Below are positions 9,598-18,593 of a DNA stretch of 64,000 bases, piece after piece; the stretch's first letter is position 1, and each line of letters begins with the position of its first letter. The notes beneath the pieces were generated by a model, which saw only the letters and a list, made by a program, of their open reading frames with translations, was not told the DNA's origin and ran no database searches. Source of the stretch: Paenibacillus doosanensis (lineage in GTDB: Bacteria; Bacillota; Bacilli; Paenibacillales; NBRC-103111); contig NZ_JANYUY010000004.1 of assembly GCF_025060755.1 (NCBI RefSeq), positions 62,001 through 126,000 on the forward strand. The letters are read 5' to 3'. The translations under genes and the position numbers were made by a program.

Positions 9598-9640
9598 GGT
9601 AACGGCTCGGAGCCACCTAAGCGCCACGGCAACCGTTACC
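9598..9640. other. Inverted repeat after the sulfatase gene
   Basis: GGTAACGG (9598-9605) pairs with CCGTTACC (9633-9640) across a 27-base loop. No T-run follows on either strand, so it is a weak terminator candidate at best. The rest of 9581-9743 shows no gene. Confidence 0.3.
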
Positions 9641-9743
9641 CTTGGGAGTGCGGCCGATTGGAATCCGTTGACCGCCGCTGCGGCCGCCCCTCTTCACAGA
9701 CCGATTCATCGAAGTTTCCCTGCAATCCGGTTCTCCCCTTCAA

Positions 9744-9773
9744 ACAAAAAAGGCAGAGGTCCCCCTCTGCCTG
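9744..9773 (-). terminator. Intrinsic terminator of the luciferase-like monooxygenase unit
   Basis: On the minus strand, AGGCAGAGG and CCTCTGCCT form a tight hairpin followed by six T residues. It sits about 20 bases past the stop codon of the minus-strand hypothetical gene. Confidence 0.85.
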
Positions 9774-9794
9774 CCGCTTTGGCTCTAGCTCGTT

Positions 9795-10112
9795 CTATTG
9801 CGGATGAAACAACCCTTGCTTCACAATCGCATCGGCCAGTTCCGCGTCTTTCATAGTAATATCGACATCGGGAATGCGGACGATAAAGCGCCGTTTGCTT
9901 GCATCGTAGGCCACTTCTCCGATCGGGTGAATCCGGTACAGCGGCATGCGGTCCACAGGTACTTTCTTCATTTGGTGAAGCACTGCAAACACTTCCCCCC
10001 AGAACGGCAAATCCGCATTGGCTGCGCACTGCCTTATCGTCAGCTTCAATTGCTCGGCAAGCGCTTCTTGGCCGGCGGACGTAAGCGGCTCTTCTCTGCG
10101 AAGCATCGTCAT
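9795..10112 (-). CDS. Hypothetical protein coupled to the LLM oxidoreductase
   Basis: A 105-residue soluble protein I do not recognise. The first 45 residues look helical, the second half beta-rich (segment YRIHPIGEVAYDASKRRFIV). No cysteine pair, metal motif or membrane segment stands out. GGAG lies 6 bases before the ATG, and the gene starts 3 bases after the stop of the upstream monooxygenase, so the two are very likely translated from one message ending at the terminator just downstream. Its role may be tied to that enzyme, but nothing in the sequence shows how. Confidence 0.7.
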   Translation of the reverse strand: MTMLRREEPLTSAGQEALAEQLKLTIRQCAANADLPFWGEVFAVLHQMKKVPVDRMPLYRIHPIGEVAYDASKRRFIVRIPDVDITMKDAELADAIVKQGLFHPQ

Positions 10113-10115
10113 CGC

Positions 10116-11135
10116 TTACTCCAGCTCCCTTGCCGGAAGCTGAAAGGCGTCCGCAAGAAGACGGTACGACTTAAGCCTCGCTTCAAAATCATGGGTAATC
10201 GTGACCACCATCATTTCGCCCGTGCCGTAACGTTCCGCCAAGCGAAGCATACGCTCCTTGACCTGTTCCGGCGTGCCGACAATCATTCGTTTGCGGTTAT
10301 CTTCAATCCGGCTCAGATCAAACGGCGTATAAGGATAACGCTTCGCCTTGTCTATCGAGGGCGTCCCTTGCTGGGAGCTGCGCCCCTTCTCTAACAGCAG
10401 CAGCGTCAGATCAAGGCTCGAAGCCACGTCGTTCGCCTCTTCCTCCGTCTCCCCGCAGATAACGAAGACGGCAAGCAGCGAACTCGGCCGCTCGCCCAAC
10501 ACAGACGGCTGAAACTGCCTCTGATAGCCGCGCATTTCATCCGCGCCGCCGTATCCGTTAATGAACTGGGCAAAGGCGAAACCGGCTCCGGTACGGGCCG
10601 CAAGCCTGGCGCTCTCCCCGCTCGAGCCGAGCAGCCAAAGCTGCGGAGCCGAATCCACTACAGGGGTTGCCCGCAAGCCCGCGAAGCGGTGCGAATCCCC
10701 CAGCGTATCGTGAAGATACGCGATCAGATCTTCGAGCTGTTCCGGATACTTGTCGAGCGTTCCCGTCTTGCCTTCCTGCAGCGCCATCGTAGCCAGCGGC
10801 ATGCCTCCCGGCGCTCTCCCGATCCCCAGATCGATGCGGCCCGGATACAATGCTTCAAGCAGGCGGAAATTTTCCGCCACTTTATAGGCGCTGTAATGGG
10901 GCAGCATAACGCCGCCCGAGCCGATACGGATCTTCTTCGTCTTAGCTGCCAAATGGCTGATCAGCACCTCCGGGCTGGAGCCCGCCAGACTGATCGTAAA
11001 GTGATGCTCCGAAACCCAGAACCGGTGGTAGCCGAGCTTCTCCGTCTCTTGAGCCAGCCTGGCCGTTTGCGCCAGCGCTTCCGACGCGGTACTGCCCTCC
11101 GCAATCGGAGATTGGTCCAGTACACTTAACCGCAC
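10116..11135 (-). CDS. LLM-class flavin-dependent oxidoreductase
   Basis: A 339-residue luciferase-like monooxygenase. It starts with RLSVLDQSPI, followed by the typical RFWVSEHHF motif near residue 40, then IRIGSGGVMLPHYSAYKVAE and GRIDLGIGRAPG near residue 105. These features mark the group-1 flavin-dependent subfamily (MsnO8/YwcH-like), which uses FMNH2 supplied by a separate reductase. The GTG start has GGAGG upstream at good distance. The substrate is unknown. It forms a two-gene unit with the small hypothetical gene downstream. Confidence 0.9.
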   Translation of the reverse strand: MRLSVLDQSPIAEGSTASEALAQTARLAQETEKLGYHRFWVSEHHFTISLAGSSPEVLISHLAAKTKKIRIGSGGVMLPHYSAYKVAENFRLLEALYPGRIDLGIGRAPGGMPLATMALQEGKTGTLDKYPEQLEDLIAYLHDTLGDSHRFAGLRATPVVDSAPQLWLLGSSGESARLAARTGAGFAFAQFINGYGGADEMRGYQRQFQPSVLGERPSSLLAVFVICGETEEEANDVASSLDLTLLLLEKGRSSQQGTPSIDKAKRYPYTPFDLSRIEDNRKRMIVGTPEQVKERMLRLAERYGTGEMMVVTITHDFEARLKSYRLLADAFQLPARELE

Positions 11136-11311
11136 GGGGTATCCCTCCTCATTCGTCTATGTACGCACAGCTCCCGGCAGCCCGCTTCCAAGCTATCCGC
11201 AAATAGCCGGAACCGCAGGCGCGGGACCCGAAATTTCAGATTTCGACATTTATAGTATACAATGAGAGCAGCATTTTATCGAAGAATTTCGCTGTGAACG
11301 GAGGAAAGCAG

Positions 11312-11872
11312 ATGACAATCAGAACCGCGCAGCCGTCCGATGCCGTAGCCGTCGTACAGCTCTTGTTCGATGCCATTCAAGATATCGGGTATCAATTGAC
11401 GGGAGCCAAGACGCAAGAAGAAGTACTGGATGCGCTTCAACAGTTTTTTCTGCAACCGGGCAACCGGTTCAGTCATTCCAATATTTTGGTAAAAATCGCC
11501 GGCGAGAATGTCGCCGGAATGATCTTATGCTATCACGGCTCGGAGGCCGAAGCGATAGACAAGCCCATAAGAGACCGGTTGCGCCGATTGAAGAACGACC
11601 CTGCGCTGACTCTCGATAAAGAAGCGGACGAGGACGAATATTATATCGACGCTCTCGCCGTATCCCCCGTATGGGGCGGGCGCGGCTTCGGCACCGAGCT
11701 GATTCAAGCGGCGGAGAGGCAGGCGCAGCGGCGCGGCTACGACAAAATCGCCTTGAACGTAGAGGAATATAACGAACGGGCGCGCAGCTTATATACGAAG
11801 CTCGGATATAGCACCGATAAGGAAACGATCATTAATAAGAAAACTTATTATCACATGGTCAAACAGATATAG
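11312..11872 (+). CDS. GNAT family N-acetyltransferase
   Basis: A 186-residue acetyltransferase with the acetyl-CoA binding motif GGRGFGTELI near residue 120, preceded by the beta-4 strand YIDALAVSP and followed by LNVEEYNERARSLYTKLGY, which is the conserved C-terminal half of the fold. The ATG at 11312 is preferred to the GTG at 11294 because GGAGGA lies at 11300-11305, inside the longer version. The substrate is unknown. A hairpin terminator follows about 60 bases downstream. Confidence 0.88.
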   Translation: MTIRTAQPSDAVAVVQLLFDAIQDIGYQLTGAKTQEEVLDALQQFFLQPGNRFSHSNILVKIAGENVAGMILCYHGSEAEAIDKPIRDRLRRLKNDPALTLDKEADEDEYYIDALAVSPVWGGRGFGTELIQAAERQAQRRGYDKIALNVEEYNERARSLYTKLGYSTDKETIINKKTYYHMVKQI

Positions 11873-11930
11873 CTTTCTGCCCACAATAACCCTACGAAGC
11901 GAGGCCTTGGCTTCGAAGCTGCTTCAAGCA

Positions 11931-11970
11931 AAAAAGGAGCACTTCAATCCGGCATGAAGTGTTCCTCTTT
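11931..11970. terminator. Bidirectional intrinsic terminator
   Basis: A 12-bp stem (11935-11946 with 11955-11966, one G-T pair) has A6 before it and CTCTTT after it. It can end the plus-strand acetyltransferase transcript and, with T6 on the minus strand, the Rrf2 gene transcript. Confidence 0.75.
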
Positions 11971-12091
11971 GCGTGCCTATATCTTCCTACAGTTATCGGT
12001 CCGTTTTATGCCGCAGTAAGCTTCTTCCGCCCCTCTTGCGCGTGTGGCGGTTCTCCTGTCATAAATATACGAAACGGGTACGGCCAGCTCC

Positions 12092-12517
12092 CTACGGCTC
12101 CTGACTTACTTGATGTACAATTTGCTGCAGCGTTACTTTTCTCAGCTCTTCCTCCATCGCCTTCTGCGCCTGGGCGAATGTTCCTTCCAAAGCCCCTTGA
12201 ATATTCCTTCCCACCGGACACTGCGGGTTCGGATTGTCGTGAAGCGCGAACAGTTCCTCCTCCGGATCCGACTGAACGGCACGGTAAACATCGAGCAGCG
12301 TGATACGGTCAATGGGCCGCGCCAGCTGCGCTCCCGCCACTCCCGGATTCGTAATCACGAGCCCGGCTTTGCCGAGCATCCCGATAATCCGGCGGATCAC
12401 GACGGGATTCGTATTGACGCTGCCGGCGATGAAATCGGAGGTGATGCGCTCTTCTTTATTAATCTCAAGCAGCGAGAGTATGTGAATGGCGACCGCGTAG
12501 CGGCTGCTGATTGTCAT
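12092..12517 (-). CDS. Rrf2 family transcriptional regulator (YwnA-like)
   Basis: A 141-residue winged-helix regulator with the Rrf2 N-terminus TISSRYAVAIHILSLLE and recognition region NPVVIRRIIGMLGKAGLV. The usual three-cysteine Fe-S ligand cluster of IscR/NsrR is absent: only one cysteine, in NPQCPVGRN near residue 100, is visible, so it is probably not an iron-sulfur sensor and belongs nearer the YwnA group. The ATG at 12517 has TAGGTGG about 7 bases upstream. The GTG at 12529 is an alternative start. The region immediately upstream contains degenerate tandem repeats that separate it from the next promoter. Confidence 0.87.
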   Translation of the reverse strand: MTISSRYAVAIHILSLLEINKEERITSDFIAGSVNTNPVVIRRIIGMLGKAGLVITNPGVAGAQLARPIDRITLLDVYRAVQSDPEEELFALHDNPNPQCPVGRNIQGALEGTFAQAQKAMEEELRKVTLQQIVHQVSQEP

Positions 12518-12536
12518 TGGGTTCACCACCTAAAAT

Positions 12537-12635
12537 TTTGCGATAGCAAAATTAGCTTCGTAAGCCTATGCTCGGTTTGCGTTAACAAAACTGGCTTCGT
12601 ACGCTTGTGCTTAAGCTTTGCCTTAGCAAATCATC
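12537..12635. repeat. Degenerate tandem repeat, about 40-bp unit, with internal palindromes
   Basis: Two units and the start of a third begin at 12537, 12576 and 12617 (spacing 39 and 41). Each opens with a small inverted repeat of the type TTTGCGnTAnCAAAA and the first two continue with GGCTTCGTAnGC-like text. It lies between the Rrf2 start and AT-rich non-coding DNA. Confidence 0.55.
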
Positions 12636-12921
12636 CGCATTGAACGGTCTCATCGAACTTGTAATGATTTTAGTTACAATGCTCCGTTTTGTCAACGTCC
12701 TCATTGCTTGCTCTCTTCCGATCTTTGAACCGTCCTATTATCTCCCCGGCCCTATTAAAAAATAACCGGCGCGCTTTAATGACACGATGCTCATGGACAA
12801 AGTAATCTTCCGGAACCGATTCTTGATCTGCGTCGATAGCGCCGATAAAAACGCCCATTCACGCCCATTCAATAAAATTCATTTGACGCTGCCCCAGACT
12901 CACTTTTTTTTGGAGGGAGCG

Positions 12922-12970
12922 TTGACGCCGAGGCTTCCACTGTTTTACAATTTGAATTAGTCGGCTAATT
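12922..12970 (+). promoter_or_regulatory. Promoter and MarR-type operator of the exporter operon
   Basis: TTGACG (12922-12927) and TACAAT (12946-12951) are spaced 18 bases. A perfect palindrome AATTAG-TCGG-CTAATT (12955-12970) begins 3 bases after the -10 box and would cover the transcription start. The gene that follows encodes a MarR regulator, so autorepression is the likely purpose. Confidence 0.75.
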
Positions 12971-12989
12971 AAATAAAGGAGGACAATCG

Positions 12990-13439
12990 GTGCATCCCAA
13001 CTCTTCCGAAGCGTTGACCCATACGATGTCGAACATCATGAGACTTCATCGCCACACCTTGCATCTGCTTTTGCAGCAGCAAGGCATCGAAGTGTATCCC
13101 GGCCAGCCGCCCCTTCTGTTCCGGCTCTCCGAGGAAGACGGGCAGAGCCAGAAGGAGCTCGCTCGCAAGCTGCGGATTAAGCCCGCTACACTGACCGTTA
13201 TGCTGACGCGCATGGAGAAGACGGGGCTAGTCCGGCGCATGTCGGATACGCGTGACCAGCGCATATCGCGGGTATTTCTCACTGAGCGGGGCCGTCAGGC
13301 CATTCAAGCAGTGAAGGAGACGATGCAGTCGCTTGAGCTTCATACGTTCGAGGAGTTTACGGCAGAAGAAAAACTGCTGCTGCGGAGGTTCCTTCTTCAT
13401 ATGCAAAACAATCTGAAACAGATCGAGGAAAGTATTTAG
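12990..13439 (+). CDS. MarR family regulator of the adjacent ABC exporter
   Basis: A 149-residue MarR protein. The winged helix is at residues 45-100 (QSQKELARKLRIKPATLT, then the wing SDTRDQRISRVFLTERGR). The start is GTG with AAAGGAGG upstream. It is the first gene of a unit with two ABC half-exporters (29-bp gap to the next), an arrangement common for MarR genes that sense the substrate of the exporter they repress. The palindrome overlapping its promoter is the probable operator. Confidence 0.92.
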   Translation: MHPNSSEALTHTMSNIMRLHRHTLHLLLQQQGIEVYPGQPPLLFRLSEEDGQSQKELARKLRIKPATLTVMLTRMEKTGLVRRMSDTRDQRISRVFLTERGRQAIQAVKETMQSLELHTFEEFTAEEKLLLRRFLLHMQNNLKQIEESI

Positions 13440-13468
13440 TCGACAAAATATTAGCGAGGTGCAAGGCT

Positions 13469-15235
13469 GTGTTGAAATTATTTCGTTATTTGAAGCCTTA
13501 CTGGAAATCGGCGCTGTTGGCCCCTCTTCTTATGCTGATTGAGGTCTATATGGATTTGCTTCAGCCTAAACTCATGGCCAGCATTGTGAACGAGGGCGTT
13601 CTTCAGGGAAATCTGCCGCATATTCAAACAACCGGGCTGCTGATGCTCGGCACGGCGCTTATCGGCCTTATCGGGGGGATCGGATGCACCTACTTTTCCA
13701 GCATCGCCTCTCAGCATTTCGGGGCTGACATTCGCAGCGATCTTTTTCAAAAAGTGCAATCGTTTTCTTTCCGCAATCTCGATCAATTTAAAGCCGGATC
13801 GCTCGTCACCCGATTGACCAACGATGTCGTGCAAATGCAAAATCTGGTGCAAATGACACTGCGCATCTTGGTCCGGGCGCCGTTTCTGGCGATCGGCAGC
13901 TTGATTATGGCCGTTACGATCAGCTTCCGTCTGGCCGGTATTCTGGCCGTCGTCATTCCGGTTTTATTCATCGTCTTATTCCTGCTTATACGCTATGCGT
14001 TTCCGCTCTTCTCCAAAGTGCAGAACAAGCTGGATACGGTGAACAACGTGCTGCAGGAAAATTTGGCGGGCATTCGCGTAGTCAAAGCGTTCGTGCGCTC
14101 CCGCTATGAAACGGGGCGCTTCGGCAAAGCCAACAACGATTATACCGACATGGCGATGAAGGCGACGCGGATTGTCGCTTTGAATATGCCCGTCATGACC
14201 TTGATCATGAACGTCAGCATCGTCGCCGTGCTCTGGTACGGGGGCAATCTGACTTGGGAAGGGTCGCTTCCTGTCGGGGATTTGATCGCTTTCATCAACT
14301 ACGTGACGCAGGTGCTATTTTCCCTGCTATCGGTAGGGATGATGCTCATGTTCATTTCGCGGGCCAAAGCTTCCGCCGACCGGATTCACGAGGTGCTTCG
14401 GACCGAATCGGAAATCGCCGACGCCGGGCCTGCCGCGCACAGCGCCGTGCGCTCGGGCCAAGTCCGCTTCGAGCGGGTGTCGTTCACGTATAACGCAGAC
14501 TCCTTCGCCCCGGCCGATACGCTGGCAGAACAAAAAGAACTGGTGCTGAAGGATATCGATTTTACCGCCGAGCCCGGACAGACGATAGCCATTCTCGGAG
14601 CGACCGGATCGGGCAAATCGACCCTGGTCAACCTCATTCCCCGCTTGTATGAAACGACCCGGGGCCGGGTATTGATTGACGGCACCGACATTCGCCATAT
14701 CGGGCTTGAGCAGTTGCGCAGTCATATCGGCATGGTGCTTCAACAGGCAATACTCTTCACCGGCACGATCCGCGACAATATCCGCTTCGGCAGGCCCGAC
14801 GCCGCGCAGGAAGAAGTCGAGGCGGCCGCCAAAGCCGCCGATGCGCATGATTTCATCATGCGGATGCCTGACGGCTACGACACCCAGCTCGGACAGCGGG
14901 GCGTCAATCTGTCCGGCGGGCAGAAACAGCGGGTCTCAATCGCCCGCGCGCTGCTCCTTCGGCCGGCCATTCTCATTCTCGACGACAGCACCAGCGCCGT
15001 CGATCTGGGCACCGAATCGCGGATTCAAGCGGCGATCAAATCGCTGATGCAGGACACCACCTGCTTCATCATCGCGCAGCGCATCACCTCGGTGCTCGAC
15101 GCCGACAAAATTCTCGTGCTGGACGACGGCCGCATCGTCGCCGAAGGAACGCATGACGAGCTGATCCGGCGCAGCCCGGAATATCAGGACATCTACAACT
15201 CACAGCTTGGAAAGGGGGCGGTGGCCCATGGCTGA
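13469..15235 (+). CDS. Heterodimeric ABC exporter half, degenerate-site subunit (YfiB/BmrC-like)
   Basis: A 588-residue half-transporter: six-helix membrane domain (about 1-310), then ATPase domain with Walker A GATGSGKST near 377, signature LSGGQKQR near 480 and Walker B ILILDDSTSA near 501. The residue after the Walker B aspartate is Asp instead of the catalytic Glu, and the H-loop reads AQR instead of AHR. This is the pattern of the non-catalytic partner in heterodimeric multidrug exporters. The GTG start overlaps a TTG alternative. The next gene overlaps its stop by 8 bases and encodes the canonical partner. Substrate unknown, probably drugs or lipophilic compounds. Confidence 0.92.
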   Translation: MLKLFRYLKPYWKSALLAPLLMLIEVYMDLLQPKLMASIVNEGVLQGNLPHIQTTGLLMLGTALIGLIGGIGCTYFSSIASQHFGADIRSDLFQKVQSFSFRNLDQFKAGSLVTRLTNDVVQMQNLVQMTLRILVRAPFLAIGSLIMAVTISFRLAGILAVVIPVLFIVLFLLIRYAFPLFSKVQNKLDTVNNVLQENLAGIRVVKAFVRSRYETGRFGKANNDYTDMAMKATRIVALNMPVMTLIMNVSIVAVLWYGGNLTWEGSLPVGDLIAFINYVTQVLFSLLSVGMMLMFISRAKASADRIHEVLRTESEIADAGPAAHSAVRSGQVRFERVSFTYNADSFAPADTLAEQKELVLKDIDFTAEPGQTIAILGATGSGKSTLVNLIPRLYETTRGRVLIDGTDIRHIGLEQLRSHIGMVLQQAILFTGTIRDNIRFGRPDAAQEEVEAAAKAADAHDFIMRMPDGYDTQLGQRGVNLSGGQKQRVSIARALLLRPAILILDDSTSAVDLGTESRIQAAIKSLMQDTTCFIIAQRITSVLDADKILVLDDGRIVAEGTHDELIRRSPEYQDIYNSQLGKGAVAHG

Positions 15236-17096
15236 GTCGAACCGCGACACGCAATCTGCAAGCTCCGCAAGACCGATGAGCCCTCCGATGGGAATGGGCG
15301 GACCTATGGGCGGCGGACCTGGGGGGCCGGGCCGCGGCATGATGGCCAAGGTGCGTCCGAAGAACACGCGGGCTACCCTGCAAAGAATATGGCACTATTT
15401 GCGCCGGCAGCGGGCCGGGCTGATTTCGGTGTTCATCCTGACCGTTATCGGATCGGGCTTGGCCTTGGCAGGGCCTTACATGATCGGTCTGGCGATCGAT
15501 AAGTACATTATTCCGCACGATTACGGCGGTCTCATCCGGTTGTGCGCCGCCTTGTTGGCCATTTACGTACTCAGCGCCGCTATGACCTGGGCCCAAGCCT
15601 ATGTCATGACCGGGGTATCGCAGCGCACCGTCTGCGAGCTGAGAGCAGATTTGTTCGCGAAGATTCAGAAGCTGCCGCTGCAGTTTTTTGACAGCAGAAC
15701 TCACGGCGAGCTGATGAGCCGAACGACCAACGATATCGAGAATGTGTCCAACACGCTGAATCAAAGCGTAACTCAGCTTATTTCAAGCGTCATTACGGTG
15801 GCGGGCGCGCTGCTGTTCATGCTTAAGCTGAACATTTGGCTGACTCTGCTCAGCCTGATCACGATTCCGCTCGTCATGCTCGTCACAGGCAAAATATCCG
15901 GGTATACCCGGAAGCATTTCAGCGGACAGCAGAAGCATTTGGGCGAAATCAACGGCTTTATCGAAGAAACCGTCTCCGGGCAAAAGGTCGTGAAGTCGTT
16001 CCGGCGCGAGGCCAAAACCATCGAACAATTCAACGACATTAATACGAAGCTGCGGGACGTCGGCACGAAGGCGCAAATCTTCAGCGGCATGATGGGGCCG
16101 GTAATGAACGTGCTGAACAACATCAGCTTCGCCTTGATCGCCGCCGTCGGCGGCTGGATGGTCCTAAACGATATGTCCACCATCGGCATCATCGTCAGCT
16201 TCCTGAACTATTCCAAACAGTTCGGCCGGCCCATTAACGATCTGGCCAACCAGTTCAATATGATCCAGTCCGGCGTGGCGGGAGCCGAGCGCGTATTCGA
16301 GATTATGGATACAAAGACCGAATACGAGGACGCTACGGCCAGCCGGGAGCTGCGCCAGGTGAACGGGGAAGTCGTCCTGAGCGGCGTGTCGTTCGGATAC
16401 AAGCCGGACATTCCCGTGCTGAAAAATGTATCGCTCACGGCCAACCCCGGCGATACGATAGCCCTGGTCGGACCGACCGGCGCCGGGAAAACGACCATCA
16501 TCAACCTGCTGACGCGCTTCTACGATATTCAGGAAGGCACCATTACTATCGACGGCCAGCGGATACGCGACCTCGATAAAGACCAGCTTCGGCGTCAGCT
16601 CGGCATCGTCCTGCAGGATGCGTATTTATTCGCCGATACGATTCGCGAAAATATTCGCTACGGCCGGTTGGACGCGACGAATGAGCAGATTGAGGATGCG
16701 GCGCGGCTGGCCAACGCCGACAGTTTCATCAGGAAGCTTCCGCAAGGCTACGATACGGTGCTGTCGGCCGAAGGCAGCAACTTAAGCCAGGGGCAGCGGC
16801 AGCTGATTACGATCGCCAGAGCGATCCTGGCCGACCCGGCCATCCTGATCCTGGACGAAGCGACCAGCAGCGTCGATACGCGCACAGAAATGCATATTCA
16901 GGAAGCGATGAATTCCCTGATGAAGGGGCGCACAAGCTTCGTCATCGCTCACAGGCTGAGCACGATTCGCGAAGCCGATCAAATTCTGGTTATTAACGGC
17001 GGCGAAATTATCGAACGCGGCACTCATCAACAGTTGTTGGACAGCCAAGGATTTTATTACGAGCTGTATAACAGCCAGTTTAAACGGGTCGGGTGA
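15228..17096 (+). CDS. Heterodimeric ABC exporter half, catalytic subunit (YfiC/BmrD-like)
   Basis: A 622-residue half-transporter with a Gly/Pro/Met-rich N-terminal tail (about residues 20-45), a six-helix membrane domain and an ATPase domain with Walker A GPTGAGKTT near 414, signature LSQGQRQL near 519, Walker B ILILDEATSS near 539 and an intact H-loop AHR. The catalytic Glu is present, in contrast to the upstream partner. The ATG at 15228 overlaps the upstream stop in ATGGCTGA and has AAAGGGGG at the right distance. The longer TTG version (15207) would swallow that ribosome site. A strong terminator follows. Confidence 0.92.
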   Translation: MAESNRDTQSASSARPMSPPMGMGGPMGGGPGGPGRGMMAKVRPKNTRATLQRIWHYLRRQRAGLISVFILTVIGSGLALAGPYMIGLAIDKYIIPHDYGGLIRLCAALLAIYVLSAAMTWAQAYVMTGVSQRTVCELRADLFAKIQKLPLQFFDSRTHGELMSRTTNDIENVSNTLNQSVTQLISSVITVAGALLFMLKLNIWLTLLSLITIPLVMLVTGKISGYTRKHFSGQQKHLGEINGFIEETVSGQKVVKSFRREAKTIEQFNDINTKLRDVGTKAQIFSGMMGPVMNVLNNISFALIAAVGGWMVLNDMSTIGIIVSFLNYSKQFGRPINDLANQFNMIQSGVAGAERVFEIMDTKTEYEDATASRELRQVNGEVVLSGVSFGYKPDIPVLKNVSLTANPGDTIALVGPTGAGKTTIINLLTRFYDIQEGTITIDGQRIRDLDKDQLRRQLGIVLQDAYLFADTIRENIRYGRLDATNEQIEDAARLANADSFIRKLPQGYDTVLSAEGSNLSQGQRQLITIARAILADPAILILDEATSSVDTRTEMHIQEAMNSLMKGRTSFVIAHRLSTIREADQILVINGGEIIERGTHQQLLDSQGFYYELYNSQFKRVG

Positions 17097-17114
17097 AATC
17101 CGCTCTGCCGACGA

Positions 17115-17158
17115 GAAGCCCCAGGCATATATGCTTCATGCCGCGGGCTTCTTTTTTT
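17115..17158 (+). terminator. Intrinsic terminator of the MarR-ABC operon
   Basis: GAAGCCC (17115-17121) pairs with GGGCTTC (17145-17151), followed by seven T residues. Confidence 0.88.
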
Positions 17159-17348
17159 GCCGTTTCATAGTCCGAATAGAGATCTTTCTTACAGCCTCCC
17201 CGTCGGTATCCCGACCGGCTTGAATCCATCCTTCCGTCGTCACCTTCCGCCTCATTCGTCCATAAAATAATTACGAAATATACCCGCAGCAGCCCGCAGG
17301 CTTGGACGGGCGAAACCGGTAAACCGGGACACCGAAAGGATGGAGCGC

Positions 17349-18593
17349 ATGAGCAGCAAACCGTTTGTCGTATTTCCCCATTGCAGTTGGAGGGCGTTCC
17401 CGTTCCAGAAGCTGCTTCTCCTCTTAAGCAGAGAAAGCGAAGTTTGGTTTGTGCACGACGGTTCGGAGGATGCGGTGACTTCCCTCCCACCGTCGCTCTC
17501 CCCTTTATCCAGAAGCAGGCTCGGTTCCCTGCCGCAGCGGGAAATGACCGCCATCGTCACCCATCCTTACTGGGTGGCAGACGCAGCCGCCTTGCAGCCG
17601 GCCCGCTTGATCGTCATGCTGCCCCATCCGTCTCGCGAGGAAGAGACCCCTTTATGGGAAACATGCTGGCGCCGTTTGACCGCTCTGGCGGATCTGGTCT
17701 GTACGGAATCGGAGACACGCTATCTGGACCAAAGCTTCCGGGCACCCGGAGCGCTGTTTCTGCAAGGAGAGAATTCTTCTCCCTCCGGCGACGCCATCGT
17801 CGGCGGCGAATCGGTACCGCTGCGCGATTATGAAGTGTTATTCCTAAAATGCATGCGCGAATTGACGGATCACGGACCGTCCGCCGCCGCGCAAATCGCC
17901 GCGCTGCAATGGGAGCTGCGGGCCGATTATTACGGACGGCTGCGCGAGCAATCGGGAGCGCACGAAACGATCTCCTTCCTGCTTGCGGTGTACTTGTATT
18001 TGCTCGGCAAAGACAGCGCGAAACGGCATTTGATCGAGTCGTTCCAACAGGCCGCAACGGGAGGGAAAGCCGGCAACTCCCTGCATACGCATTATCGTTT
18101 CCTCTCGGCCATCCACGCCAAACTTGACGAGCTGGAGGAAGCGGTGACCGTCTACGGGATTACCGCCGTGTCCGAGCCGGATGCGATATGGTATGAGCAT
18201 CTGTGCCGATGGATGGAACAAGGGCAGCGGGAGCTGGTGAAAGGAGAGCTGTACAGGCTGAACGACGACTTTCGCTCCGCCATTCAGACGCTTGAAGTCC
18301 TTGATCCCTTGTCTGCAGAAGCGAGACGCCTCGGCCTGCGAACCCATCTGGTTGCCGGAAACATGGAAGCGGCGTTGGCCTGCCTCGATCCCGAAGAGCT
18401 GACGATTCCTGCCGATAAAAGGGATTACCTTCTGCTGTGCGGAATCGTTCTCGCGCTGAAAGGGAACCGGCACGAAGCCATTCATCGCTTTCTGGAAGCC
18501 GCTTTGGACGAAGAAGAAGCATTGGTCCAAATCCTGGAAATGAAAGCCATCGATCAGGGTCTGGAACGAATAGGAGGAGAATCGGATGATTGA
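17349..18593 (+). CDS. Tetratricopeptide-like protein of the glycosylation cluster
   Basis: A 414-residue soluble protein. The N-terminal half has the look of a GT-B donor-less domain (VVFPHCSWRAFPFQKLLLLL, then RLIVMLPHPSREEE and ADLVCTESETRYL), but there is no clear nucleotide-sugar site. The C-terminal half is a string of helical TPR-like units (LDELEEAVTVYGI, DDFRSAIQTLEVLD, GNRHEAIHRFLEAALDEEE). I do not recognise a named family. The ATG at 17349 has AAAGGA 8 bases upstream, and the ATG at 17340 is part of that site. It overlaps the next glycosyltransferase gene by 8 bases, so it is translationally coupled and likely an accessory or scaffold protein for sugar transfer. Confidence 0.7.
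   Translation: MSSKPFVVFPHCSWRAFPFQKLLLLLSRESEVWFVHDGSEDAVTSLPPSLSPLSRSRLGSLPQREMTAIVTHPYWVADAAALQPARLIVMLPHPSREEETPLWETCWRRLTALADLVCTESETRYLDQSFRAPGALFLQGENSSPSGDAIVGGESVPLRDYEVLFLKCMRELTDHGPSAAAQIAALQWELRADYYGRLREQSGAHETISFLLAVYLYLLGKDSAKRHLIESFQQAATGGKAGNSLHTHYRFLSAIHAKLDELEEAVTVYGITAVSEPDAIWYEHLCRWMEQGQRELVKGELYRLNDDFRSAIQTLEVLDPLSAEARRLGLRTHLVAGNMEAALACLDPEELTIPADKRDYLLLCGIVLALKGNRHEAIHRFLEAALDEEEALVQILEMKAIDQGLERIGGESDD

Noticed and set aside
12670-12858. 62-residue minus-strand open frame with a plausible acidic/basic composition
   Set aside because: No ribosome site and flanked by repetitive ATGGGCG text; could be a relic, but nothing identifies it.
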